61,052 nucleotides of DNA from Planctomycetaceae bacterium (GTDB taxonomy: Bacteria > Planctomycetota > Planctomycetia > Planctomycetales > Planctomycetaceae), in assembly GCA_900299185.1 (NCBI GenBank), contig OMIV01000123.1, positions 1-61,052 on the forward strand. The letters run 5' to 3'. This document shows positions 53,867 to 61,052 of the stretch, one piece after another. Position 1 is the first letter of the stretch; every line of letters begins with the position of its first letter. The notes beneath the pieces were generated by a model, which saw only the letters and a list, made by a program, of their open reading frames with translations, had not been told where the DNA came from and did no database searches. A program made the translations under genes and the position numbers.

Positions 53867-53955
53867 AACGCTGCGATCTCACTGTAAGAAATCCGGCACA
53901 GGCAACTCGCGACCAAGCAACTCGTCATCGCCCCGACGAGCACACCCTGCCCTCA

Positions 53956-54219
53956 TCAATCACCAGCCACAACTGACAGCGGCGGCATCTCGGCAGCCAC
54001 CAACTTATTCAGTTCGTCCTCGATCAGGTGCAGACGACGCGTGAGTTGGTCTTGCTTCTGCGACCATTGATTCTGCCAGTCGATCATGCCTGCAACCGGT
54101 CGCGGCTGAACTCGGTCGCGCACCGCTTGAGACTTAGACTGCAACTGCATCAAACAGTCGCCTAATCGGGAACCACCAGCGGCATCGTCGGCCAAATCGG
54201 CGAGTCGTAGTCGAGTCAT
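53956..54219 (-). CDS. Small helical protein, coupled to the gene at 54216
   Basis: An 87-residue soluble protein with a predicted helical core (MIDWQNQWSQKQDQLTRRLHL and IEDELNKLVAAEM). I do not recognise its family. Its ATG at 54219 overlaps the TGA stop of the preceding gene as ATGA, the classic mark of translational coupling. An upstream in-frame ATG at 54231 is an alternative. No signal or membrane span is seen. It lies between the 73-residue membrane protein gene and coaB, all on one strand, and probably acts with that membrane protein. Confidence 0.65.
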   Translation of the reverse strand: MTRLRLADLADDAAGGSRLGDCLMQLQSKSQAVRDRVQPRPVAGMIDWQNQWSQKQDQLTRRLHLIEDELNKLVAAEMPPLSVVAGD

Positions 54220-54437
54220 GTTGTGGTCCATCTGGAGTGAGTGGGCATCGCCGACGAAGCACCGTTGCGAGACGGATTGAACCATCCAAGATCGAACATC
54301 ATCACCAGCAACATCGCCCCCATGAGCGGCAGCCAAAGCCAGGCTGGTCGATGTGGGCCATCGGGTGGCAAGCTCGTCTTTCGAACAATCTCATGAGCAA
54401 CTTTCCTCAGCGATTGGCGAGTACTCTCGACACTCAC
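54216..54437 (-). CDS. Small single-span membrane protein, coupled to the gene at 53956
   Basis: A 73-residue protein with a charged N terminus (RQSLRKVAHEIVRKTSLPPD), one membrane span (about residues 33-50, WLWLPLMGAMLLVMMFDLGW) and a short polar tail. The family is not recognised. The GTG start at 54437 has only a weak AGAG next to it, so the true start could differ. The stop overlaps the start of the next gene by four bases (ATGA), which supports both as real. Confidence 0.55.
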   Translation of the reverse strand: MSVESTRQSLRKVAHEIVRKTSLPPDGPHRPAWLWLPLMGAMLLVMMFDLGWFNPSRNGASSAMPTHSRWTTT

Positions 54438-54792
54438 CTCTGAGTTCAGTCGGCGAAAGGATGTGGAATAAGAACGTCAAAAGGATCGGCCTATGTCGCA
54501 AAACACATGCAGCGAATTAGCGTCGAGTCTTCCGGCTACGCAGACTGATCAGCGGATCGCACGCTGAATGACGATCGAAACGGCTTGACCGATCCATCTC
54601 AGCCGCCGGTTATGCGCACGGTGCCGAAGATGCCGACGCTGCATCGGCTCGATGCGACCTGCTGGCAACGCACATCGAGATCGCCGCGCTTCAAATACGT
54701 CTCGACAATTTGTTTGAGATGCTGCCAACTTAGGACTGTGACTCGCTGAGCGACGTGATCAGTCACAACTAAGCCGCGATAAGGAAGCACGG
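54438..54792. other. Divergent intergenic region
   Basis: About 355 bp between the small membrane protein gene (minus) and the metallophosphoesterase gene (plus). A 63-residue minus-strand frame at 54599-54790 begins with GTG two bases from the phosphoesterase ATG; it has no ribosome binding site and is not supported. The region probably holds both divergent promoters, but I cannot point to clear -35/-10 pairs. Confidence 0.45.
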
Positions 54793-55662
54793 ATGAGTTT
54801 CTTGCCGAAGGGTGTTCGTATTACCCGACGACGCTTCATTGGAGGGCTGTTGCTCTCGGGAGTCGGCGTCATGAGCTACACGTTCGGCATTGAACCGCAC
54901 TGGGTCGAAGTCGTTGAACGCTCGATGCCGATCGCCAACCTGCCCTCCGAACTCGTCGGCTGCCGTCTGATTCAGATCAGCGATTTGCACATCGGCCCGA
55001 TCGTCGACGACCAGTATCTCTTGAGAGCCTTCGAACTCGTGCGGCAACTCGAACCGGACCTGCTGGTGATCACCGGCGACTTCATGAGTTATCGCGGGCC
55101 ACAGCAGATCGACCAAACAGCGCGCGTCATCGAAGAACTTTCGATTCCACGATTCGGCGTCTTTGGGATCCTCGGCAATCACGACTACGGCGATAAGTGG
55201 AAGTCGAACGAGGTCGCATCACAACTGACGCAGAAGATGCAAGACCTTGGTGTGTCGATGCTGCGAAATCAGATTCACTCGTTGCAAGGACTCCAGATCA
55301 TCGGACTCGATGACATGTGGGGGCCAAACTTCGCTCCACTCAACGTCCTTACGAAGCGAGATCCACAGCTCGCTCAGTTAGTGCTCTGCCACAACCCCGA
55401 CGCTGTCGATGCTCCCGTATGGTCGGACTACAAAGGCTGGATCTTGTCGGGACACACGCACGGCGGGCAGTGCAAAGCTCCTTTCCTCACACCGCCACTC
55501 TTGCCCGTCAAGAACTCACGCTATGCAGCCGGTGAGGTAGATCTCGGCGATGGCCGAAAGCTCTACGTCAATCGAGCCCTGGGCTACTTGAGAAAAGTGC
55601 GATTCAACGTGCGTCCTGAAATCACCGTCTTCACGCTCAGTCGCGAACCGTCGCTGAGTTGA
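54793..55662 (+). CDS. Tat-exported metallophosphoesterase (YaeI-like)
   Basis: A 289-residue calcineurin-like phosphoesterase. The start carries a twin-arginine motif (ITRRRFIGGLLLSGVGV), so it is probably exported folded or anchored. The five metal motifs are present: SDLHIG (DxH), ITGDFM (GD), GILGNHDYG (GNHD), LCHNPD and SGHTHGGQ (GHxH). The closest named relatives are YaeI-type phosphodiesterases and the LpxG/LpxH-like UDP-diacylglucosamine hydrolases. The exact substrate is not clear. ATG 54793 is preceded by a weak AAGGAAG. It is convergent with the NarL-type regulator gene. Confidence 0.9.
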   Translation: MSFLPKGVRITRRRFIGGLLLSGVGVMSYTFGIEPHWVEVVERSMPIANLPSELVGCRLIQISDLHIGPIVDDQYLLRAFELVRQLEPDLLVITGDFMSYRGPQQIDQTARVIEELSIPRFGVFGILGNHDYGDKWKSNEVASQLTQKMQDLGVSMLRNQIHSLQGLQIIGLDDMWGPNFAPLNVLTKRDPQLAQLVLCHNPDAVDAPVWSDYKGWILSGHTHGGQCKAPFLTPPLLPVKNSRYAAGEVDLGDGRKLYVNRALGYLRKVRFNVRPEITVFTLSREPSLS

Positions 55663-55749
55663 TGTTGCCGACAAGAATCCGTGGTGCAGGTTGCCGGAAA
55701 CGTCAGAGTTAATCGGCGTTTCGTTTCACGGTCGCGCAACAAAGCAGAC

Positions 55750-56409
55750 TCAAACAGTGCCCTCTTGCGACAGCAGTCCAAGCTCCAACGCCATTTGAGT
55801 AAGCTCAGCGCGAGACTTCAAACCCAGCTTTGTCATCAAGCGAGCGCGATAAGACTCGACGGTCTTCACACTCAAGAAGAGCTTGTCCGCAATGGCCTGA
55901 TTCGTGTGACCGTGCGCGACCAAGTGAAAGACTTCACGCTCGCGTTCGCTGAGCTGGTCCAAGACTTCTTGAGCGTTCGTGCCCGGAGTCGGCGTTCGGA
56001 CAAGCGGACCAGTAGCGAGTTCCACCTGCGCGAAACTACGACCGCCAGCGACCGTTCGAATGGCCGTGAGCAGTTCGGTATCGGCAGACTTTTTCATCAC
56101 ATAGCCCGCCGCACCAGCAGCGATCGCCAGTCGAAAGTAGGCCGGGTCGTCGTGCATCGTCAGCACCAGTAAGCGCGTTTGCGGTGCGACCTTGGTCAAC
56201 GTTTCCACGAGCTTGATACCGGTTCCGCCGGGCATCGTTAGGTCGACGGTCGCCACATCCGGAAGCATTCTGGTGACTGCCTCAACGGTCTCGCTGACAG
56301 TGCCCGATTCGCCGATCACTTCCATGTCCGGCTGAGTGTTGATGAGCAGTCGCAAGCCCGTCCTTAAAACGGCATGGTCGTCAGCTATGTGTACTCGAAT
56401 CTTCGCCAT
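55750..56409 (-). CDS. NarL/FixJ-family response regulator
   Basis: A 219-residue two-component regulator. The receiver domain has the acidic pair IADDH, the phospho-acceptor Asp56 in VDLTMPG, the Thr switch (LVLTMHDD) and Lys in YVMKKSAD. The C-terminal LuxR-type HTH is complete (LSEREREVFHLVAHGHTNQA and LSVKTVESYRARLMTKLGL). ATG 56409 has AGGA upstream inside the end of the sensor kinase gene; the two genes overlap by 29 bases, so they are coupled. Its kinase partner at 56381-57296 is frameshifted. Target genes are not visible. Confidence 0.93.
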   Translation of the reverse strand: MAKIRVHIADDHAVLRTGLRLLINTQPDMEVIGESGTVSETVEAVTRMLPDVATVDLTMPGGTGIKLVETLTKVAPQTRLLVLTMHDDPAYFRLAIAAGAAGYVMKKSADTELLTAIRTVAGGRSFAQVELATGPLVRTPTPGTNAQEVLDQLSEREREVFHLVAHGHTNQAIADKLFLSVKTVESYRARLMTKLGLKSRAELTQMALELGLLSQEGTV

Positions 56410-57296
56410 GAACTTCATCCTGATGACTGATCGGCAACGAAACACTCAACGTCGTTCCTGCTCCGCGTTCAGACTCTAAAGACACCGATCCTCCCAACAA
56501 CCCGACACGCTGACGAATGCTCCACAAGCCCACGCGTTTCAAAGTGCCTCGACGATCAACTTCCACTTGTGGATCAAAACCGGCCCCGTTGTCCTTCACA
56601 ACTAGAGTTAAGACCTGGGGAGCCATGCTCATCGCGATTGATATCTCGGTTGCCCGACCGTGTCGCAGTGAGTTCGTCGTCGCTTCTTGCACAATGCGGT
56701 AACAGGCGGTCTCTATCGCGCGAGGCAAGCGGTTGGCGAGTTCCCCTGTCACTGACAACGTGACCTTAGCAGCCTGGGTGCGATTGAGGTCTTCGCTATG
56801 CCGCTCAAGCGCCGCTTGCAGACCCACATCGTCCAACACCGTCGGACGTAGCCCGCTGGAGATACGTCGGATCTCGTTGTGAGTCTCGCAATGCTTGCAG
56901 ACGAACCCGCAATGCCACGTCGTCGGTCGATTCTTCGACAGCTCGCAAGCCCACTTGCAGGCAAGTCAGCAGTTGCCCCAATGAGTCATGCAGGTCACGA
57001 GCAATTCGCCCGCGTTCTTCCTCCTGAGCTTCCAAGATGCGGTCCAGCAACTTCAACCGAGTCGCAGCCAACACCTGCAACGGCACGACGACCAGCCGCC
57101 AAAGCAACGGCGACAACACCGACGTCAGCAAGCATGCATCCAAGATGGCGTAATAAGTCTTACCTTCCTCGCCAGGCAGGACATGAGGCAAGACAAGCAT
57201 CACCGAAACTTCGACCGAGAAGATCAGTGCGAGCACGATCCAAAACAAAGTCGAAGGCCGCCAATCGCCCGCCGCCTGCAATCGTTCGAGCTTCAT
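56381..57296 (-). pseudogene. NarL-type sensor histidine kinase, frameshifted
   Basis: Two overlapping frames form one kinase. The N-terminal half (57296 downward) has two membrane spans, a coiled linker and the HisKA_3 box with the phospho-His in RIARDLHDSLGQLLTCLQVG. The C-terminal half (to 56381) is the ATPase: EATTNSLRHG (N box), VKDNGAGFDP (G1), GLWSIRQRVGLLGG (G2) and GAGTTLSVSLP. The frame changes at 56873-56885. On the minus strand the bases there read GACTCACAACGAG. One more CA (GACTCACACAACGAG) would give RDSHNEIRRISSGLRP, which matches the family, so two bases are probably missing. Ribosome binding site GAGG precedes ATG 57296. It pairs with the intact regulator downstream; whether it is dead or a sequencing error is unknown. 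Confidence 0.82.
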
Positions 57297-57366
57297 TGAA
57301 ATCTGACCTCATGAGGAATGGAGTTCTTCGCGACTCGGTTTGAAACTTTGTGAGCCGAGCACTGCT

Positions 57367-57413
57367 AGTTGCAGAGCGACTTGCCTACGTAACTCAGTCG
57401 CCCCACGACTGAG
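57367..57413. repeat. Hairpin-doublet repeat around CTACGTAA
   Basis: A first hairpin, AGTTGCAGAGCGACT, and a second, CAGTCGCCCCACGACTG, flank CTACGTAA. It is the most diverged of three copies (4651-4697, 52373-52421) and lies between the mutS stop and the sensor kinase start. Confidence 0.75.
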
Positions 57414-57449
57414 ACTCACCCTAAAACCGAAACACGTTCAAACCCCGGG

Positions 57450-60053
57450 TTATCGCACTTGTTGATGAAACTGACTCAACGCCTGCAGCGCCGCGATCGG
57501 AGTTAACTCGTCGATCTTCAACTTGCGAAGCTCCTCGATCACCGGATGGTCGTCGGCAATGAAGAGCTGCAACTGCTTTTGCTTGGGCTGTGGACGAGCA
57601 GGGATCTTGGTCTTGCCGGTCTCGTCGACGTGATCGTTCTCCAGTGTTTCGAGAATGACCTGCGCTCGTTCGATGACGGCACGCGGCACACCCGCCAAAC
57701 GCGCGACATGAATGCCGTAACTCTTATCCGCCGAGCCTTCGACGATCTTGTGCAAGAAGATGATGCCGTCGCCTTTTTCATGCACCGCGACGTTCCAATT
57801 CGAGGCTTGCTTGAGCGTCGACGTTAGATCGGTCAGTTCGTGATAGTGAGTGGCGAACAAGGTGCGGCAACGCACGGTGTCATGTAAGAATTCAGTCACT
57901 GCCCAGGCCAGCGAGATTCCATCGTAGGTACTGGTGCCGCGTCCGATCTCGTCGAGCACCACCAAGCTCCGCTCGGAAGCCGAGTTCAAAATGCGAGCCG
58001 TCTCAGTCATTTCGACCATAAACGTCGACTGCCCCTTGCTCAGTTCGTCGCTGGCCCCCACTCGCGCGAAGATGCGATCGGCAACTCCAAGTCGCGCAGA
58101 CTTCGCCGGCACGAACGAGCCCATCTGAGCCAACACGGTGATCAACGCCGCTTGCCGAATGTAGGTACTCTTACCGGCCATGTTCGGACCGGTGATGATC
58201 TGCACGCGACCGTAGTCGCCGCCTAGCAAGATGTCGTTGGGCACGAACTCACCGGTCGGCTGCAATCGTTCGACGACCGGATGTCGTCCGTCGCGAATAT
58301 CGAGCGTCGGTTCCTCGGTCATCTCCGGGCGATTGAACCGCTGCGTACTGGCCAGGATCGACAGACCAAACAAAACGTCGATCTCGGCCAGGACATCGCC
58401 AGTGTTCTTCAATCGCATCACATGCTTGGCAACGCGTTCTCGCAGTTGGTTGAACAGCGTCAGTTCGAGTGCCTTTGCTTCGTCCTCGGCCCGCAAGACC
58501 TTCTCTTCATACTCCTTCAGTTCGGGCGTGATGAACCGCTCTTTATTCACGAGCGTCTGCTTACGGATGTAGTCCGTCGGCGTCTTATCCTTATGCGTCG
58601 ACGTGATCTCGATGTAGTAGCCGAAGACGTTGTTGAACCCGACTTTCAGCGACGAAATCCCGGTCCGCTCGATCTCACGAGCTTGATACTTAGCGATCCA
58701 CTCCTTGCCGCCCCGAGCCAGCTCTCGAAACTCATCCAATTGCGAGTGATAGCCAGTTCGAATCATCCCTCCGTCCGACGTCAGCAATGGCGGATCTTCA
58801 ACGAGAGCGGCTTCAATGTCGGCTCGCACTTCGGGCACGAGATCTAAGTCAGCCTCCAGCAAGCAGAGAAGGTCAGCCTTTCGTCCCGCCAGCTTCGCTT
58901 TGATCTTCGGAAGCTGCGACAACGTCCGACACAAACTGCCGAGATCACGAGGTGAGCAACGGCCCGTCGCGATGCGAGCCGTGAGCCGTTGCAGGTCGTA
59001 GATCTGACTCAATTGCTCGCGCAGTTCGCGGCAAAGCAATGTGTCGGGCGACAGCTCCTCGATCGCATCCAGCCGCGCGTTGATCATCTTGAGGTCGGTC
59101 AACGGATTCGACAGCCACTCGGCGATCAGTCGTGCTCCCATCGGCGTGACCGTTTGATCGATGCAATCCAGTAACGAACCCTCGCGCCGCCCCTCGCGAA
59201 TCGTTCGAGTCAGTTCGAGACTCATTCGCGTCGCTTCGTCGATGATCATGTTGCGACCACGCCGAAACGGCTCCAACTTCAAAATGTGCGACAGCGAACT
59301 TTTCTGAGTCTCCTGCACGTACTCGAGCAACGCCCCCGCAGCCGTGACGCCCGCAGATTCCACATCAACATCAAAGCCCGCCAACGAACTCGTCTGAAAG
59401 TGAGTCAGCAGCAACTTCACGCAGCGTTCGGACGCAAACATCCACGGCAACCGCTTCGTGATCAGCATGCCGCGAACATTGAGCAACGGCATGAGCTGAT
59501 CGCCCCGAGCTGGGGCTTCCGAGACCAGCAACTCAGACGGGCGGATCCGCGCCAGCTCATCTGGAACTTGCTCAATATCGAGATCGGACACAAAGAAGCG
59601 ACCGGTCGACACTTCAAGCCAGGCCAAACCGACCTTGGCTTTCCCCACAAAGATGCTCGCGAGGTAATTGCTCTCACGGGGATCCAGCAGATTCTCGTCG
59701 GTCACCGTGCCCGGAGTGACGATCTGCGTGACCTCGCGCCGCACCAACCCCTTCGCGAGCTTGGGGTCCTCCATCTGTTCGCAAATCGCCGCGCGATAGC
59801 CCGCCCGAATGAGCTTGTGGAGGTAGCTTTCCAAAGCGTGATACGGAAAGCCCGCCATCGGAATCGGACTGGCCGAGCCCTTGTCCCGACTCGTCAGCGT
59901 GATGCCCAGCACCTTGGCCGCGATCTCGGCGTCTTCGAAGAACAGCTCGTAAAAGTCGCCCATCCGAAACAGCAAGATCGTGCCGGGGTTCTGCCCCTTC
60001 ACCTCGACGTAACGTTCCATTGCGGGCGATAGCTTGGCAGTGCCGGCATCCAT
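57450..60053 (-). CDS. mutS: DNA mismatch repair protein MutS
   Basis: An 867-residue mismatch sensor that binds mispairs and starts repair with MutL. The N-terminal mismatch-binding domain has [14 protein letters not shown] (the Phe-x-Glu finger). Connector, lever and clamp domains follow (for example [13 protein letters not shown] and [14 protein letters not shown]). The ATPase is complete: Walker [23 protein letters not shown], Walker [17 protein letters not shown] and FATHYHEL. A short C-terminal helical tail ends the protein. The length is normal. ATG 60053 fits the family start, though no strong Shine-Dalgarno precedes it. No mutL is in the window. Confidence 0.98.
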   Translation of the reverse strand: MDAGTAKLSPAMERYVEVKGQNPGTILLFRMGDFYELFFEDAEIAAKVLGITLTSRDKGSASPIPMAGFPYHALESYLHKLIRAGYRAAICEQMEDPKLAKGLVRREVTQIVTPGTVTDENLLDPRESNYLASIFVGKAKVGLAWLEVSTGRFFVSDLDIEQVPDELARIRPSELLVSEAPARGDQLMPLLNVRGMLITKRLPWMFASERCVKLLLTHFQTSSLAGFDVDVESAGVTAAGALLEYVQETQKSSLSHILKLEPFRRGRNMIIDEATRMSLELTRTIREGRREGSLLDCIDQTVTPMGARLIAEWLSNPLTDLKMINARLDAIEELSPDTLLCRELREQLSQIYDLQRLTARIATGRCSPRDLGSLCRTLSQLPKIKAKLAGRKADLLCLLEADLDLVPEVRADIEAALVEDPPLLTSDGGMIRTGYHSQLDEFRELARGGKEWIAKYQAREIERTGISSLKVGFNNVFGYYIEITSTHKDKTPTDYIRKQTLVNKERFITPELKEYEEKVLRAEDEAKALELTLFNQLRERVAKHVMRLKNTGDVLAEIDVLFGLSILASTQRFNRPEMTEEPTLDIRDGRHPVVERLQPTGEFVPNDILLGGDYGRVQIITGPNMAGKSTYIRQAALITVLAQMGSFVPAKSARLGVADRIFARVGASDELSKGQSTFMVEMTETARILNSASERSLVVLDEIGRGTSTYDGISLAWAVTEFLHDTVRCRTLFATHYHELTDLTSTLKQASNWNVAVHEKGDGIIFLHKIVEGSADKSYGIHVARLAGVPRAVIERAQVILETLENDHVDETGKTKIPARPQPKQKQLQLFIADDHPVIEELRKLKIDELTPIAALQALSQFHQQVR

Positions 60054-60601
60054 GTCAGGAGAGTACTCGTAAGCGAGAAAAAGAGATCATCAACGGCCAA
60101 CTCATTGCAAGTCGGCGCAGAAGCGAGATGTTGAGACCACCGGCAGTCGAATGCCACCGAACCTGCGCAATACGTGCTCAGTTCCCCATTGACGAACGTC
60201 CGTCGCGCCTGCTGCAACTGTGGAAGCACTAATCCGGCCAATCCCAGATGAATGGACCTGCCGACCGCCCGACGCAGCACTAACGCTGCCGCATCAAAGG
60301 CTTACTGAGAATTCCTGCGACGATGTCGCCACGACAGCACGGGATTTGTTTCATCTCGGCGCCTGAAGGAACTCAATCAGAATGCATCGCTCAACCCCCG
60401 GATCTATCCCGGCGGAACGATGAAATAGGTGAGGTAAGAAAACGGCTCGAACTTAACCCACGCGAGGACCATTGATGCCGTTCATCAAACACGATGCGGC
60501 AATCACAAACGTCGCTAACATTTGAGCGACACTCGCAATTTCAAATTCACCCAAAATTGTAAACATATTTATTTCCATAACCTGCTAACGAAACGCCTAC
60601 G
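60054..60601. other. Gene-free stretch upstream of mutS
   Basis: About 550 bp without a supported gene. Short frames on either strand lack ribosome binding sites and family features. The part next to 60054 should hold the mutS promoter, but no clear -35/-10 pair stands out. Base composition becomes AT-richer after about 60500. Confidence 0.5.
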
Positions 60602-60646
60602 CAGCCAGCACGATGATTCAGGAATTGCTGAATCATCGACTGGCTG
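60602..60646 (-). terminator. Long stem-loop downstream of the Flp pilin gene
   Basis: An inner stem CGATGATTCA/TGAATCATCG (60611-60620 with 60629-60638) and an outer stem CAGCCAG/CTGGCTG (60602-60608 with 60640-60646) form about 17 bp with an eight-base loop and one small internal bulge. It begins 28 bp after the flp stop. No T-run follows on the minus strand, so it may protect the 3' end of the abundant pilin transcript as well as, or instead of, terminating it. Confidence 0.65.
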
Positions 60647-60673
60647 TTTGGTGTTAGACACAGGGATGAAGTG

Positions 60674-60856
60674 TTACGAACCGCCGCCGTTCAACGCAGC
60701 TTCGACTTGACCGAACCGAGCATTTGCGTTGTTGCCGATAGCAGTAATCGTCGTGATACACACAACAATAATCAGAGCCATCATAACCGCGTATTCAACT
60801 GCGGTTGGGCCATCTTCGGAAACCAGAAACTTCTTGACGCTGTTGACGATCTGCAT
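60674..60856 (-). CDS. flp: Flp-family type IVb pilin
   Basis: A 60-residue prepilin for Tad-type pili. A short cytoplasmic leader (MQIVNSVKKFLVSEDG) ends with the Gly before the peptidase site. The conserved pilin core PTAVEYAVMMALIIVVCITT follows with the Glu at position five after the cleavage point, and the short tail ends in ALNGGGS. GAGAGGA precedes ATG 60856. No tad genes (prepilin peptidase, secretin, ATPase) are in the window, so the assembly machinery is encoded elsewhere. The terminal repeat (60932-61048) lies 76 bp upstream and may hold part of the promoter. Planctomycetes often carry several flp copies. Confidence 0.93.
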   Translation of the reverse strand: MQIVNSVKKFLVSEDGPTAVEYAVMMALIIVVCITTITAIGNNANARFGQVEAALNGGGS

Positions 60857-60931
60857 GGTGTGTCCTCTCTGAAGTTGCTCTCTAGGAGCGTCTCGGGAAT
60901 GGCCATTATTCGTGCCTGTGAACACAAAAAA

Positions 60932-61048
60932 TGGCTCATCGCAAAACCGTGGGGGTAACTGGTAAAGAGCGGACAGACTGGTTCAGCTGGGGTTGTGAGT
61001 TCTCAAGTCGCAACTTCAACGGAGTCCCAGAATGTCCGCTCAAGCGTT
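60932..61048. repeat. Right copy of the 117-bp terminal inverted repeat
   Basis: This is the exact reverse complement of positions 1-117. Four extra bases (61049-61052) follow it at the window end. On the minus strand the copy lies directly upstream of the flp gene. The genome may carry the repeat upstream of other pilin genes, but only this copy is next to one here. Confidence 0.95.
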
Positions 61049-61052
61049 TTAT

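Noticed and set aside
54599-54790. A 63-codon minus-strand frame facing the phosphoesterase gene
   Set aside because: It starts at a GTG next to the other gene's ATG with no ribosome binding site or promoter room; weak support only.
60905-60931. A possible sigma-54 promoter upstream of flp (GG and GC elements)
   Set aside because: The spacing between the GG and GC is 11, not the required 10, so I do not call it.
1-61052. Search by eye for tRNA, rRNA, riboswitch and prophage genes
   Set aside because: No convincing candidate was seen; a covariance-model search would be decisive and could not be run.

Overview
This window reads as chromosomal DNA of a planctomycete (Planctomycetota, class Planctomycetia). 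The best evidence is the gene content: a DUF1501 protein and a large PSCyt1/DUF1549/DUF1553 protein, a CxPSR sulfatase, an SGNH hydrolase, LL-diaminopimelate aminotransferase, a multi-pass Ser/Thr kinase, a HAAS-domain protein behind a PadR regulator, a DUF5678/retropepsin pair and a Flp pilin. Coding is dense on both strands with few long operons. I recognised no rRNA, tRNA, CRISPR array, transposase, integrase or phage gene. The first 117 bases are repeated perfectly and inverted at positions 60932-61048, so the window is probably a whole assembled contig that ends on both sides in one genomic repeat.

Layout. 0.3-4.4 kb (minus): SLC13/RCK permease, QueD-like synthase, MnmE. 4.8-7.3 kb (plus): PadR regulator and a HAAS/secretin-domain fusion interrupted by one amber codon. 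7.3-14.2 kb (minus): SGNH hydrolase, DUF1501, a small protein, a nucleotidyltransferase and DUF1549/1553. 14.5-20.3 kb (plus): VWA protein, M19 dipeptidase, a 979-residue FAD/Fe-S dehydrogenase. 20.4-22.6 kb (minus): TonB-like and RraA-like proteins. 22.9-27.4 kb (plus): anchored coiled-coil protein, FHA-like protein, Ser/Thr kinase with about eight membrane spans, and a further membrane protein, which look like one signalling unit. 27.5-29.9 kb (minus): YdcF-type protein, a small unknown, an MBL hydrolase. 30.1-34.2 kb (plus): two secreted unknowns and a thioredoxin/trypsin-like fusion, two of the three followed by a stem-loop terminator. 34.4-44.9 kb (minus): a 51-residue protein, a broken M16 peptidase gene, a 1797-residue alpha-2-macroglobulin, an MsbA-type ABC exporter, a lipoprotein. 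45.2-52.4 kb (plus): DapL, DUF5678, retropepsin, DmeF-type CDF transporter, Hpt, sulfatase, Hsp70. 52.4-60.9 kb: AlkA-type glycosylase, CoaB, two small coupled genes, a plus-strand metallophosphoesterase, a NarL-type regulator with a frameshifted sensor kinase, MutS and a Flp pilin.

Three genes are broken in ways visible in the sequence: the HAAS fusion (TAG at 6977-6979), the M16 peptidase (frame change plus about 45 missing residues near 35558) and the sensor kinase (frame change at 56873-56885 that fits loss of one CA dinucleotide). Intergenic DNA is unusually rich in palindromic elements. At least six families occur, most built as two inverted arms around an unrelated centre. One of them, a hairpin doublet around CTACGTAG, shows compensatory base changes between copies.

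Housekeeping genes (mnmE, dapL, hpt, coaB, mutS, alkA-type) are mixed with lineage-specific envelope and signalling genes. The strongest candidates for undescribed biology are the coiled-coil/FHA/kinase cluster (22.9-27.4 kb), the thioredoxin-protease fusion (32.7-34.2 kb), the PadR/HAAS-secretin pair (4.8-7.3 kb) and the structured intergenic repeats.
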